From assembly GCA_040755975.1 (NCBI GenBank), contig JBFLZY010000042.1, forward strand, positions 1 to 24,952: a stretch of DNA of 24,952 nt, written 5' to 3'. The notes below the pieces were generated by a model. The model did no database searches, had not been told where the DNA came from, and saw nothing but the letters and a program-made list of their open reading frames with translations. The DNA comes from JAIMBK01 sp040755975. GTDB taxonomy: Bacteria; Bacillota; Desulfotomaculia; Desulfotomaculales; Nap2-2B. Shown piece after piece: positions 1 to 6,307 of the stretch. A program made the translations under genes and the position numbers. Each line of letters starts with the position of its first letter. The first letter of the stretch is position 1.

Positions 1-81
1 TTTAATGAAAAACCGGGAACAATGCAGATATCTATCCTAAAAGTGCTTGTAGTAACCAATTCTATTTTCTCCCATGACATA

Positions 82-110
82 ATTGTACCGGTTTATTCTG
101 TTATTGTCAA
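82..110 (-). promoter_or_regulatory. Near-consensus sigma-A promoter reading toward the window start
   Basis: On the minus strand the -35 hexamer TTGACA (105-110) and -10 hexamer TACAAT (82-87) are separated by exactly 17 bp. It would transcribe a gene whose start lies beyond position 1. The -35 box is only 8 bp from the target duplication of the adjacent MITE-like element, so the insertion sits just upstream of this promoter. Confidence 0.7.
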
Positions 111-127
111 GTAACATCTCGTACTCA

Positions 128-265
128 CAGTGCTGACGCACCAAAAAACGCTGTAAACCTTGTCTTTCCAGGATTTTGATCCGTAATTTTGGCATTAAAG
201 TTTTTTTGCCAGATCCCCTCAATACCTTATCCAATTACATGTCTACAATTCATGCGTCAGCACTG
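128..265. mobile_element. 138-bp MITE-like element with 13-bp TIRs and 9-bp target duplication
   Basis: The left end CAGTGCTGACGCA (128-140) and right end TGCGTCAGCACTG (253-265) are perfect reverse complements. The element is flanked by perfect 9-bp direct repeats TCGTACTCA at 119-127 and 266-274, as expected of a target-site duplication. The interior is too short for a transposase, so it would be a non-autonomous element moved in trans. A duplication of 8-9 bp fits several IS families; I cannot assign one. The intact repeats suggest a fairly recent insertion. Confidence 0.85.
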
Positions 266-320
266 TCGTACTCAGTTATCGTGCTCATCCCGTCCCCGGC
301 CTGGTTTAATTTCGCCCGCG

Positions 321-1343
321 TCATTCCCCTTCGCTGGCTGAAGCCGGCTTTAACCCGCCCAGATTCAAGGTCTGCCTGACCTGATTCTCAATTTCTCGGG
401 CGAATTCAGGGTGTTCTTTCAGAAACTCCTTGACGTTTTCCCGCCCCTGGCCCAGACGTTCTTCACCGTAGGAATACCAGGCGCCGCTTTTATTGATAAT
501 GTTTAAATCAGCGGCCACATCAACCAGGATCCCCTCCCGGGAAATGCCCGATCCGTACATAATATCAAAATCAGCTTGTTTAAAAGGCGGTGCGATTTTG
601 TTTTTGACCACCTTCACCCGCGTCCGGTTGCCGACAATTTCTGTTCCCTGCTTGACCGTATCTATTTTGCGGACATCTAATCGCACTGAAGCGTAAAATT
701 TCAACGCCCGGCCGCCCGGAGTCACTTCCGGGTTGCCAAAGGTAACGCCTACTTTTTCTCTTAACTGGTTGATAAAGATGGCCACCGTTCGCGACTTGCT
801 AATCACGCCCGTTAATTTCCGCAAAGCCTGCGACATCAGCCGGGCCTGGAGGCCGACAAAGGCTTCCCCCATTTCGCCTTCTATTTCCGCCCTGGGCACC
901 AGCGCAGCCACGGAATCCACCACTACCACGTCCACCGCTCCGCTTCTCACCAGCGCCTCGCAAATTTCCAGCGCCTGCTCACCGGTGTCCGGCTGGGAAA
1001 CCAGCAGATTATCAATATCAACCCCTAAATTTTTTGCATAAACGGGATCCAGGGCGTGTTCGGCATCGATAAAGGCGGCTATGCCGCCCATTTTCTGGGC
1101 TTCTGCGATAACGTGCAGGGCAACGGTGGTTTTCCCGGAAGATTCCGGGCCGAATATTTCCACCACCCGTCCGCGCGGCAGCCCCCCAATCCCTAAAGCA
1201 AGATCCAAAGAGAGGGCTCCCGTTGGGATGACTTCGACCTGGAGTTTTGCAGAGGCCTCCCCTAACCGCATTATGGAGCCTTTTCCAAACTGCCGCTCAA
1301 TCTGCAGCAATGCCCCTTCCAGGGCCTTATGCTTGTCATTCAA
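321..1343 (-). CDS. recA: RecA recombinase
   Basis: RecA forms ATP-dependent filaments on single-stranded DNA for strand exchange and acts as co-protease for LexA self-cleavage. The 340-residue length is typical. Walker A GPESSGKT is at residues 65-72, the catalytic Glu at about residue 95 (FIDAEH), Walker B VVVVDS at about 139-144, and the L2 DNA-binding loop with NPEVTPGG at about 204-211. The start is TTG: a strong SD (AAGGGGG) lies about nine bases upstream, the next in-frame Met is residue 25, and the N-terminus matches the family. It lies downstream of cinA, a common pairing, with a 243-bp gap that holds a possible own promoter. No good LexA box was found in that gap. Identity is essentially certain. 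Confidence 0.98.
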   Translation of the reverse strand: MNDKHKALEGALLQIERQFGKGSIMRLGEASAKLQVEVIPTGALSLDLALGIGGLPRGRVVEIFGPESSGKTTVALHVIAEAQKMGGIAAFIDAEHALDPVYAKNLGVDIDNLLVSQPDTGEQALEICEALVRSGAVDVVVVDSVAALVPRAEIEGEMGEAFVGLQARLMSQALRKLTGVISKSRTVAIFINQLREKVGVTFGNPEVTPGGRALKFYASVRLDVRKIDTVKQGTEIVGNRTRVKVVKNKIAPPFKQADFDIMYGSGISREGILVDVAADLNIINKSGAWYSYGEERLGQGRENVKEFLKEHPEFAREIENQVRQTLNLGGLKPASASEGE

Positions 1344-1394
1344 AAAAACCGACCCCCTTATTTTTCAGGCGCTAAGCTCCCGGGCAAAAGGCCC

Positions 1395-1580
1395 AAGGTC
1401 ACGGGCACAAAGTGTACAGACAACAGAACACAAAGTCTTGAATGCCCGAGGTTGCCCGGTAGAAAGTTTCCTGGCAGCCAAAATATGTAACGTTATTATT
1501 TTAATAGTAAATTGGGCGGAAAGCAATCAAAATTTTAGTAAATTTAGATGCCTTTGTGCCTCTATGCCCTTGTCCCCCTT
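1395..1580. repeat. Dispersed GGCACAAAG-type repeat block between cinA and recA
   Basis: The plus strand carries forward units such as GGGCACAAAG, GAACACAAAG and degenerate relatives at about 1400-1440. Reverse-oriented units (CCTTTGTGCC, ATGCCCTTGT) follow at about 1550-1575. The two sets face each other and could pair over the roughly 110-base interval. The same unit type recurs at 22106-22213, 23910-23971 and 24751-24780. Confidence 0.6.
1501..1530 (-). promoter_or_regulatory. Possible recA promoter
   Basis: On the minus strand TTGATT (1525-1530) and TATTAA (1501-1506) are 18 bp apart, upstream of recA. Both hexamers match consensus at four of six positions. It would give a leader of roughly 150 bases containing the GGCACAAAG-type repeat block and an 8-bp inverted repeat CCGGGCAA/TTGCCCGG (1380-1387 and 1452-1459). 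This is a moderate guess. Confidence 0.35.
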
Positions 1581-1586
1581 TTTTCT

Positions 1587-2843
1587 TTACGACTCCTTGC
1601 CCTTTGCAAGCTTCCGGCAGTACTCCCTAACCATCTTCAAGGCAGCGTTGGACGCTCCCCAGCGAACGCCGGCACGCTCCCCGGGAAAAAGAAACCGGCG
1701 GCAGTCCCCGCTCCCGGACGCAACCAGGGCGATATAAACCAGGCCCACCGGTTTTTCCTCTGTGCCCCCGGCAGGCCCGGCAATGCCGGTAACACCCAGG
1801 CCAAGGTCGGCTTGCAAAAGACCCCGGACGCTTTTGGCCATGGCTACAGCCGTCTTTTCACTTACCGCCCCGTAAGTTTGGAGAACGTCTTCCGGAACCC
1901 CCAAAACACTTTCTTTTACCTGGTTGCTGTAGGCCACCACGCCGCCCAAAAAATAAGCCGAACTGCCTGGAACGTTGGTGAGCCGCGCACTAATTAGACC
2001 CCCGGTACATGACTCAGCCAGAGCGATGGTCAAATGACTTTTTAATAGCATTGAGCCAACCACTTCTTCCAGGTCCTCTTCACCGGTGCTAAAAATAAAA
2101 TCGGCCATCCTTTCCTGAACTTTTGCGGCCAGCTCTGCCGCCATTTGCTCGGCGGCAGCCGGTTCGGAGGCTTTCGCGGTAATTCTTATATGCACTTCAC
2201 CGGGTTTGGCCAGATAAGCCAGGCCCGGGTTTCCCCGTCCGCCCAAATCTTTCAAGCGGCTCTGTACCAGGGCTTCCGAGATGCCGCATACTTTGAGGAT
2301 TTTGCTCCTGCTCACCGTCCCCCTTATGCCCAGTTGCACTAAAAATGGTTCTACCGAATCCTCAAAAATGGCGCGCAATTCACCCGGCGGGCCGGGCAAA
2401 AGCACCAAAAAGCGTCCGTCCTTTTCCAGAATGGCGCCCGGAGCGGTACCCCGGGGATTGGGCAAGATTTTCGCACCCGCCGGAAAATAAGCCTGCCTCA
2501 CGACGATCTCAGGCATCTCCGTACCCCGCCGACGGAAAAATTCCCTGATCTTTTCCAGCGATGGCTCGTTCAAAACCATCGGCAAGTCCAAAACATCCGC
2601 AACGATATCCTTGGTCAGATCGTCGGTAGTAGGGCCCAGTCCCCCGGTAATGATAATGACGTCGGAACGGTTCAGCGCCTGATTGATCGCAACGGCCAGG
2701 GCGTCCCATTGATCTCCTACGGTGGTATGCAAAACCGGCTCCATGCCTAAAGCCGCCAGCCGCTGGCCCAAATACTGGGCGTGGGTGTTCAAAACTTCTC
2801 CCAAAAGAAGCTCCGTTCCCGTGAAAATTAGTTCGGCGCGCAT
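1587..2843 (-). CDS. cinA: CinA-family protein (MoaB/MogA-like domain plus nicotinamide-nucleotide amidase domain)
   Basis: This two-domain CinA protein is about 418 residues. The N-terminal half is a molybdopterin-binding/ADP-ribose pyrophosphatase-type domain with GGLGPTTDD (67-75), GTAPG (132-136) and LPGPPGEL (149-156). The C-terminal half is a PncC-type NMN deamidase domain with the catalytic-Ser motif ESCTGG (277-282) and GVTGIAGPAGG (350-360). The family acts in pyridine-nucleotide salvage, and in some bacteria is co-expressed with recA in competence. A GTG three codons upstream is in frame, but the SD AGGTGA overlaps it and sits five bases before the ATG at 2843. The family N-terminus also supports that ATG. 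It has its own strong promoter and precedes recA. Confidence 0.95.
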   Translation of the reverse strand: MRAELIFTGTELLLGEVLNTHAQYLGQRLAALGMEPVLHTTVGDQWDALAVAINQALNRSDVIIITGGLGPTTDDLTKDIVADVLDLPMVLNEPSLEKIREFFRRRGTEMPEIVVRQAYFPAGAKILPNPRGTAPGAILEKDGRFLVLLPGPPGELRAIFEDSVEPFLVQLGIRGTVSRSKILKVCGISEALVQSRLKDLGGRGNPGLAYLAKPGEVHIRITAKASEPAAAEQMAAELAAKVQERMADFIFSTGEEDLEEVVGSMLLKSHLTIALAESCTGGLISARLTNVPGSSAYFLGGVVAYSNQVKESVLGVPEDVLQTYGAVSEKTAVAMAKSVRGLLQADLGLGVTGIAGPAGGTEEKPVGLVYIALVASGSGDCRRFLFPGERAGVRWGASNAALKMVREYCRKLAKGKES

Positions 2844-2924
2844 TACGGTCACCTGCAGCCGTTAAAAATTGCCTTTTGGACCAGTCTTTAAAACGGGTAA
2901 AACCTGGGAGGTTGTTTTGGAGCT

Positions 2925-2953
2925 ATTTTATCGGAAACAGCAAGGCATGTCAA
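2925..2953 (-). promoter_or_regulatory. cinA promoter (sigma-A type)
   Basis: On the minus strand TTGACA (2948-2953) is followed after 17 bp by TAAAAT (2925-2930), about 75 bases before the cinA ATG. The leader contains a small inverted repeat, AACCT-CCC-AGGTT followed by TT, too weak to call a terminator. The promoter begins just beyond the stop of the upstream protease gene, so cinA (and perhaps recA) can be expressed separately from it. Confidence 0.7.
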
Positions 2954-2965
2954 TTCAAAGAACCC

Positions 2966-4462
2966 TCAACCGGCAACCTTTTCCCTCTTCAGCACCGCCT
3001 GCAGAATTTCCCGCAACTTATCGCCGGTAATCTTTTCTTGCTCTAAAAGAAATCCGGCGATGTGGTGCAGGGCTGCTTCCACTCTAAGCAGGCTCGCCTT
3101 GACGCGCTCCTCCTGTTTTTTCAGAATTTCAGCCAGTACTTTGTACAGCAAACCACGGGGGAGGATTTCCAAATTGACGATACCCAGCCTGGACATACCG
3201 CTTTCGATAATTTTTTCCGCCAGCCGGGTAGCCTGCTGAAAATCATTGGTCGCGCCCGTACTGCGGTCGCCTAAAACCTGTTCTTCGGCCACCGCCCCGG
3301 CCAGCATAACTGCGATCTGATCCTCTAAATATTCTTTCGTGTACATGTAGGTATCGTCTTCCGGGCTTTGCCGCATATAACCCAGCGCCTGCCCGCGCGG
3401 CGTGACGGTTAAAGCAGAAACCGAACCGGGTTTGACCAGTTCGCTCATCAAAGCGTGGCCGGTTTCGTGAATGGCCACTCGGCGCAGTTCACGGGCCGAC
3501 GGGCGGCGGTCCAGGCGCTCGCCCATCATTACTTTGTCCACCGCCTCCTGAAAATGCCGCTGGTGGATTTCCCCGCATCCTTCCCGCATGGCCAGGATCG
3601 CGGCCTCGTTGGCCAGGCTTTCCAGGTGCGCGCCGCTAAAACCGAAGGTTTCCCTGGCAATTATTTCTAAATTAACATCTCCCGCCAGGGGTTTATTCCG
3701 GGTGTGCAGCTTTAAAATCTCCAGCCGACCGTCTTTATCCGGGAGCTCCACCCGCACCTGGCGATCGAAGCGGCCGGGCCTGAGCAGCGCCGGGTCGAGC
3801 ATATCAATCCGGTTGGTGGCCGCCATGACCAGAATGCGCACCCGGTCGTCCACCTTCAATCCGTCCATTTCCACCAGCAGCTGGTTCAGGGTTTGATCGT
3901 ATTCCAGGTGGCTGGTCGTTTGTCCGCGCCGGCCGCCTAAAATCTCAATTTCATCGATAAAAATCAAGGCGTTTACTTTCCCCTGGGCAAGGGCCTTTTC
4001 CCGGGCCGACTGAAAGAGGCGCCGCACCCTTTGGGCTCCGACCCCGGCATACATTTCGATAAATTCCGAGCCGCTGGCGGCCACGAAGACGGCGTCGGTA
4101 TACCCGGCCGCGGCCCTGGCCAGCATCGTTTTCCCCGTTCCCGGCGGCCCGGTAAGCAAAATACCCTTCAAAGGGCGAATGCCCAGCTTCTGGATCTGCT
4201 GCGCGTTTTTAATAAAGTCTAGAGCTTCCCGCAACTCTTGAATGGCCGAAGCCTGTCCACCCACGTCCGCAAAAGAAATTTGCCGGCCCGGCGCCACCCG
4301 GTGCTCGCTGAAGTTCTTCGCGATTAAACCCCGGGAATGGGCGAAATAATACAACCCCATGCCGACGGCGGCCAAAAAAAGGAAAGGCGTAATATCGTAG
4401 CCGGCCGCGGCCAGGAAAATTACCCCCGCCAGGGCAAAACCCAGACAAATTTCCTTGAGCAT
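2966..4462 (-). CDS. Short FtsH-like membrane AAA+ ATPase with M41 zinc-protease domain
   Basis: This is an ATP-dependent membrane protease of the FtsH/M41 type. Two hydrophobic segments (about residues 5-20 and 25-41) are joined by only a few residues, so the large extracytoplasmic domain of ordinary FtsH is absent. The AAA+ module shows Walker A GPPGTGKT (105-112), Walker B IFID-E (about 167-171), and the second region of homology with DPALLRPGRFD (223-233). The protease domain has HETGH (332-336) in place of the usual HEAGH, and the third zinc ligand is probably Asp407 in GATNDFQQAT. At 498 residues it is shorter than classical FtsH (about 600-650). The SD (GGGAAGGCGG) supports the ATG. 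It is transcribed divergently from lexA and precedes cinA-recA. It is probably an accessory FtsH paralogue; its substrates are unknown. Confidence 0.88.
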   Translation of the reverse strand: MLKEICLGFALAGVIFLAAAGYDITPFLFLAAVGMGLYYFAHSRGLIAKNFSEHRVAPGRQISFADVGGQASAIQELREALDFIKNAQQIQKLGIRPLKGILLTGPPGTGKTMLARAAAGYTDAVFVAASGSEFIEMYAGVGAQRVRRLFQSAREKALAQGKVNALIFIDEIEILGGRRGQTTSHLEYDQTLNQLLVEMDGLKVDDRVRILVMAATNRIDMLDPALLRPGRFDRQVRVELPDKDGRLEILKLHTRNKPLAGDVNLEIIARETFGFSGAHLESLANEAAILAMREGCGEIHQRHFQEAVDKVMMGERLDRRPSARELRRVAIHETGHALMSELVKPGSVSALTVTPRGQALGYMRQSPEDDTYMYTKEYLEDQIAVMLAGAVAEEQVLGDRSTGATNDFQQATRLAEKIIESGMSRLGIVNLEILPRGLLYKVLAEILKKQEERVKASLLRVEAALHHIAGFLLEQEKITGDKLREILQAVLKREKVAG

Positions 4463-4607
4463 GTATGTACCGCCTTCCCGTCAAATTAAGGCTAGAGACA
4501 AAGAAGCTCTTTCGCAACCCTCTTTAGGCTACCTCAGGCATCCGGCACCGCAAATAAGCCAGAACATTAACTAATTATAGCATATTTAGTTCGTTTGCGC
4601 TACAGCA

Positions 4608-4663
4608 CTTGAAAATCAAGGGTTTTCTAAGCCATTTTATGGTTTGCTAACCAATTTGCTAAC
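4608..4663. repeat. Left repeat module flanking lexA (core plus two arm-like repeats)
   Basis: A 20-bp core at 4608-4627 fits CTTGRAAATCAAGGSTTTTC, with an internal palindrome CTTGA-AAA-TCAAG. It is followed by two identical direct repeats TTTGCTAAC at 4643-4651 and 4655-4663 (12-bp period). A related module lies beyond lexA at 5557-5622 with the order reversed (arms, then core). The core-arms...arms-core layout resembles attL/attR of an integrated element; that reading is inference. Confidence 0.65.
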
Positions 4664-4807
4664 ATAAACCTCCCGAAAAAAGCGAGACGTTTCAATTATT
4701 CGCCCCGCCCGGCGGGTTTTCCTGCAATGAGCTTTTCTGAATAAAGCTCCTTGAGCTGAAGTGGGTTTTACGATTACCACTGTTGATGATCGTCTGGCTC
4801 TGCTTCC

Positions 4808-4819
4808 AAACAACTGTTT
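4808..4819. promoter_or_regulatory. LexA box upstream of lexA
   Basis: AAACAACTGTTT is a near-palindrome. With its flanks it matches 11 of 14 positions of the Gram-positive SOS consensus CGAACRNRYGTTYC. It overlaps the -35 box of the lexA promoter, the expected place for autorepression. A second imperfect palindrome, ACAAAACATTTGT, lies immediately downstream at 4820-4832 in the spacer. Confidence 0.65.
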
Positions 4820-4845
4820 ACAAAACATTTGTACTATGCTATAAT
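4817..4845 (+). promoter_or_regulatory. lexA promoter
   Basis: TTTACA (4817-4822) and a perfect TATAAT (4840-4845) are separated by 17 bp, with transcription expected to start near 4852, about 20 bases before the lexA start. The -35 element is overlapped by the LexA box, so LexA binding would block polymerase. Confidence 0.8.
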
Positions 4846-4874
4846 TACCAGAAAAGGAAAGGTGGGTGAGAAAA

Positions 4875-5471
4875 GTGTCCGAGCTAACCAAAAGAGAACA
4901 GCAAATATTGGATTACATTCAGAAAGCCATTGCTGAAAAAGGCTACCCACCTTCCGTCCGGGAAATCGGCAAAGCGGTGGGTTTAAGTTCAACGTCTACG
5001 GTTCACGCTTATCTGAACCGACTGGAAAAGAAAGGCTGCCTGCGCCGCGACAGTTCCATGCCCAGGGCGATAGCTATTAATAAACAAAAACCAGATGTTG
5101 TTGCGGCCGTTCCGCTCCTGGGGCGCATTGCCGCTGGCACGCCCATCCTGGCCGTGGAGAATCATGAAGATATTATTGCCGTACCGGTCGATTTGACCGG
5201 ATACGGCGACTTTTTCGCCCTGCGAGTACATGGTAGCAGCATGGTTGACGCCGGAATACTCGACGGAGATATAGTTATCGTTCGCCAGCAGCCCACTGCC
5301 GAAAACGGCGACATAGTAGTGGCGCTGATCGAAGATGAGGCCACGGTTAAGCGGTTCTTTAAAGAAGACGGCCGCATCCGGCTGCAGCCGGAAAACAGGG
5401 CGATGCAGCCGATTATAACCGACAAGGCAACCGTTCTGGGTAAGGTAGTATCCCTTCTCCGAAAATATTAA
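4875..5471 (+). CDS. lexA: LexA, SOS-response repressor and self-cleaving protease
   Basis: LexA represses SOS genes and cleaves itself when activated by RecA filaments. Numbered from the GTG at 4875 (198 residues), the winged-helix DNA-binding domain covers about residues 1-65, including SVREIGKAVGLSS. The scissile Ala-Gly is at about 87-88 in GRIAAGTP. The catalytic dyad is Ser122 (HGSSM) and Lys159 (EATVKRF). An in-frame GTG three codons upstream (4866) is possible but lies too close to the SD; AAGGTGG sits nine bases before the chosen GTG, and the N-terminus then matches the family. The gene stands alone between minus-strand genes and is flanked by matching repeat modules. Confidence 0.97.
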   Translation: MSELTKREQQILDYIQKAIAEKGYPPSVREIGKAVGLSSTSTVHAYLNRLEKKGCLRRDSSMPRAIAINKQKPDVVAAVPLLGRIAAGTPILAVENHEDIIAVPVDLTGYGDFFALRVHGSSMVDAGILDGDIVIVRQQPTAENGDIVVALIEDEATVKRFFKEDGRIRLQPENRAMQPIITDKATVLGKVVSLLRKY

Positions 5472-5484
5472 AAAGCCTCTTTCA

Positions 5485-5505
5485 CGAACATAAGTTTGGT
5501 ATAAT
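5485..5505 (+). promoter_or_regulatory. Orphan SOS box with extended -10 promoter
   Basis: CGAACATAAGTTTG (5485-5498) matches 12 of 14 positions of the Gram-positive LexA-box consensus, a better match than the box in front of lexA itself. It overlaps an extended -10 element TGGTATAAT (5497-5505), which can work without a -35. It points away from lexA into a stretch with no protein gene. An SOS-induced small RNA or peptide is one explanation; a chance match is the other. Confidence 0.55.
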
Positions 5506-5556
5506 AAGGCCAAACATAGGTTAACGAGTGGATATGTGGGTTGTTGTTTTGTGGTT

Positions 5557-5622
5557 TTGCTAACCGGTTGCCAACCAATTGCTAACGAACTATCCTGGAA
5601 CTCTTGGAAATCAAGGCTTTTC
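5557..5622. repeat. Right repeat module flanking lexA (three arm-like repeats plus core)
   Basis: Three direct repeats TTGCTAACC, TTGCCAACC and TTGCTAACG at 5557-5565, 5568-5576 and 5579-5587 (11-bp period) are followed by a core at 5603-5622. That core matches the left one (4608-4627) at 18 of 20 positions in the same orientation. The core contains CTTGG-AAA-TCAAG followed by GCTTTTC and could also act as a weak terminator hairpin. Confidence 0.65.
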
Positions 5623-5755
5623 AACTGGACTATTTCGGACAAACAAAGATTTGAAAAATACCGCCCGGCTCTTGATATTACTGGATTTTTCAAACATTCT
5701 CCTTAAAGATGGCATAACAAGGAAGAAAAATTAACCAGGGAATTCTTGCCAGGAG

Positions 5756-6304
5756 TCAGGAAACCGATTTTTCTGGCGAAATGAATAAGCCCGGATCCCG
5801 CCGGGGGATAATTTCATATAAATAATGCCCATTATCCTGCAATTGGACGTAAATATTTTCCTGGTCAAGGAAAACGGTTGCCGTTGCCCCCGCTTTCGCC
5901 GCCTCATCTTCAATAAATTTAATCATCTCCCGGTAGTTCCCGCGCTTGATTGCTTCGTAAATGGCAAACTGGCTGTAGTAAAACACCAGCGCAAGTTTAT
6001 CGTTGCGCTGATCGAGTAATTTTATTTCAAACTGTTGCTTGCCCAAAACCGCCTGGATCTGCCGGTACAGGTTGTGGTACGTTTCTTTTAAGTTGCCGGT
6101 CGGCGCGAGGCGGATGACAATTCGCGTCACCGGCCGGCCTTTTTCAATTTCAAAGGACTGGACGGCCCTGCTGGCCTGCAGGGCGTCAGCGAGAGGTTCT
6201 TCCAGGCTAAACCGGTTATACAACCAGCGGAACCCAAAAAAGAGTCCCAGGCCAATCACCAGCGCCAGCAAAATGATATGAATACGCAACCCGTGCCACT
6301 GCAT
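5756..6304 (-). CDS. Conserved-looking membrane-anchored protein of unknown function
   Basis: The product is 182 residues and is not recognised. One N-terminal transmembrane segment (about residues 9-26) is followed by a soluble, probably extracytoplasmic domain of about 150 residues. That domain has alternating beta-like and charged helical stretches and no Cys or catalytic motif I can see. The ATG lies only three bases after the pgsA stop, with an SD (AAGGTGG) inside the end of pgsA, so the two are translationally close and belong to one transcript. It is the last gene of the rimO-pgsA group and faces lexA. No function is proposed beyond a likely envelope location. Confidence 0.75.
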   Translation of the reverse strand: MQWHGLRIHIILLALVIGLGLFFGFRWLYNRFSLEEPLADALQASRAVQSFEIEKGRPVTRIVIRLAPTGNLKETYHNLYRQIQAVLGKQQFEIKLLDQRNDKLALVFYYSQFAIYEAIKRGNYREMIKFIEDEAAKAGATATVFLDQENIYVQLQDNGHYLYEIIPRRDPGLFISPEKSVS

Positions 6305-6307
6305 AAC

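Larger units (their letters stand above)
1..320. other. Intergenic region downstream of recA with MITE and outward promoter
   Basis: No convincing gene is visible. The region holds a small transposon-like element at 119-274 and, on the minus strand at 82-110, a near-consensus promoter reading out of the window. Short open frames here run across the element boundary and have no clear SD or recognisable protein features, so they are not called. No intrinsic terminator was found directly after recA. Confidence 0.6.
4463..4874. other. Divergent intergenic region between the FtsH-like gene and lexA
   Basis: This 412-bp gap has no gene. It contains the left core-plus-arm repeat module (4608-4663) and the lexA promoter with its LexA box (4808-4845). 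A minus-strand TATAAT at 4574-4579, without a good -35, could serve the protease gene about 112 bases downstream. The stretch from about 4670 to 4800 shows nothing recognisable. Confidence 0.6.
5472..5755. other. Convergent intergenic region after lexA
   Basis: No credible gene of normal size lies here. The region holds an SOS-type box fused to an extended -10 promoter (5485-5505), the right repeat module (5557-5622), and a 9-codon hydrophobic reading frame (ATG at 5534, stop 5561-5563) without an SD. A short plus-strand transcript from about 5512 ending near the core hairpin (5603-5622) is possible. From 5630 to 5755 nothing is recognised. Confidence 0.5.

Noticed and set aside
37..234. 65-codon minus-strand open frame at the window start
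   Set aside because: It begins inside the MITE-like element, crosses its end and target duplication, and overlaps the -35/-10 promoter at 82-110; there are no recognisable protein features.
1395..1580. The repeated GGCACAAAG units as a CRISPR array
   Set aside because: Units are about 9 bp, degenerate and irregularly spaced, with no unique spacers of constant length and no cas genes nearby.
1548..1997. 149-codon plus-strand frame starting in the repeat block after recA
   Set aside because: Its beginning (MPLCLYALVPLF) is a translation of the GGCACAAAG-type repeat and the rest is antisense to cinA.
2890..2920. AACCT-CCC-AGGTT hairpin upstream of cinA as a terminator
   Set aside because: Only a 5-bp stem with two or three T residues after it, and it lies in the leader of a strong promoter.
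4989..5693. 234-codon minus-strand frame opposite lexA
   Set aside because: It is antisense to the well-supported lexA gene and crosses the repeat module; there is no protein signature.
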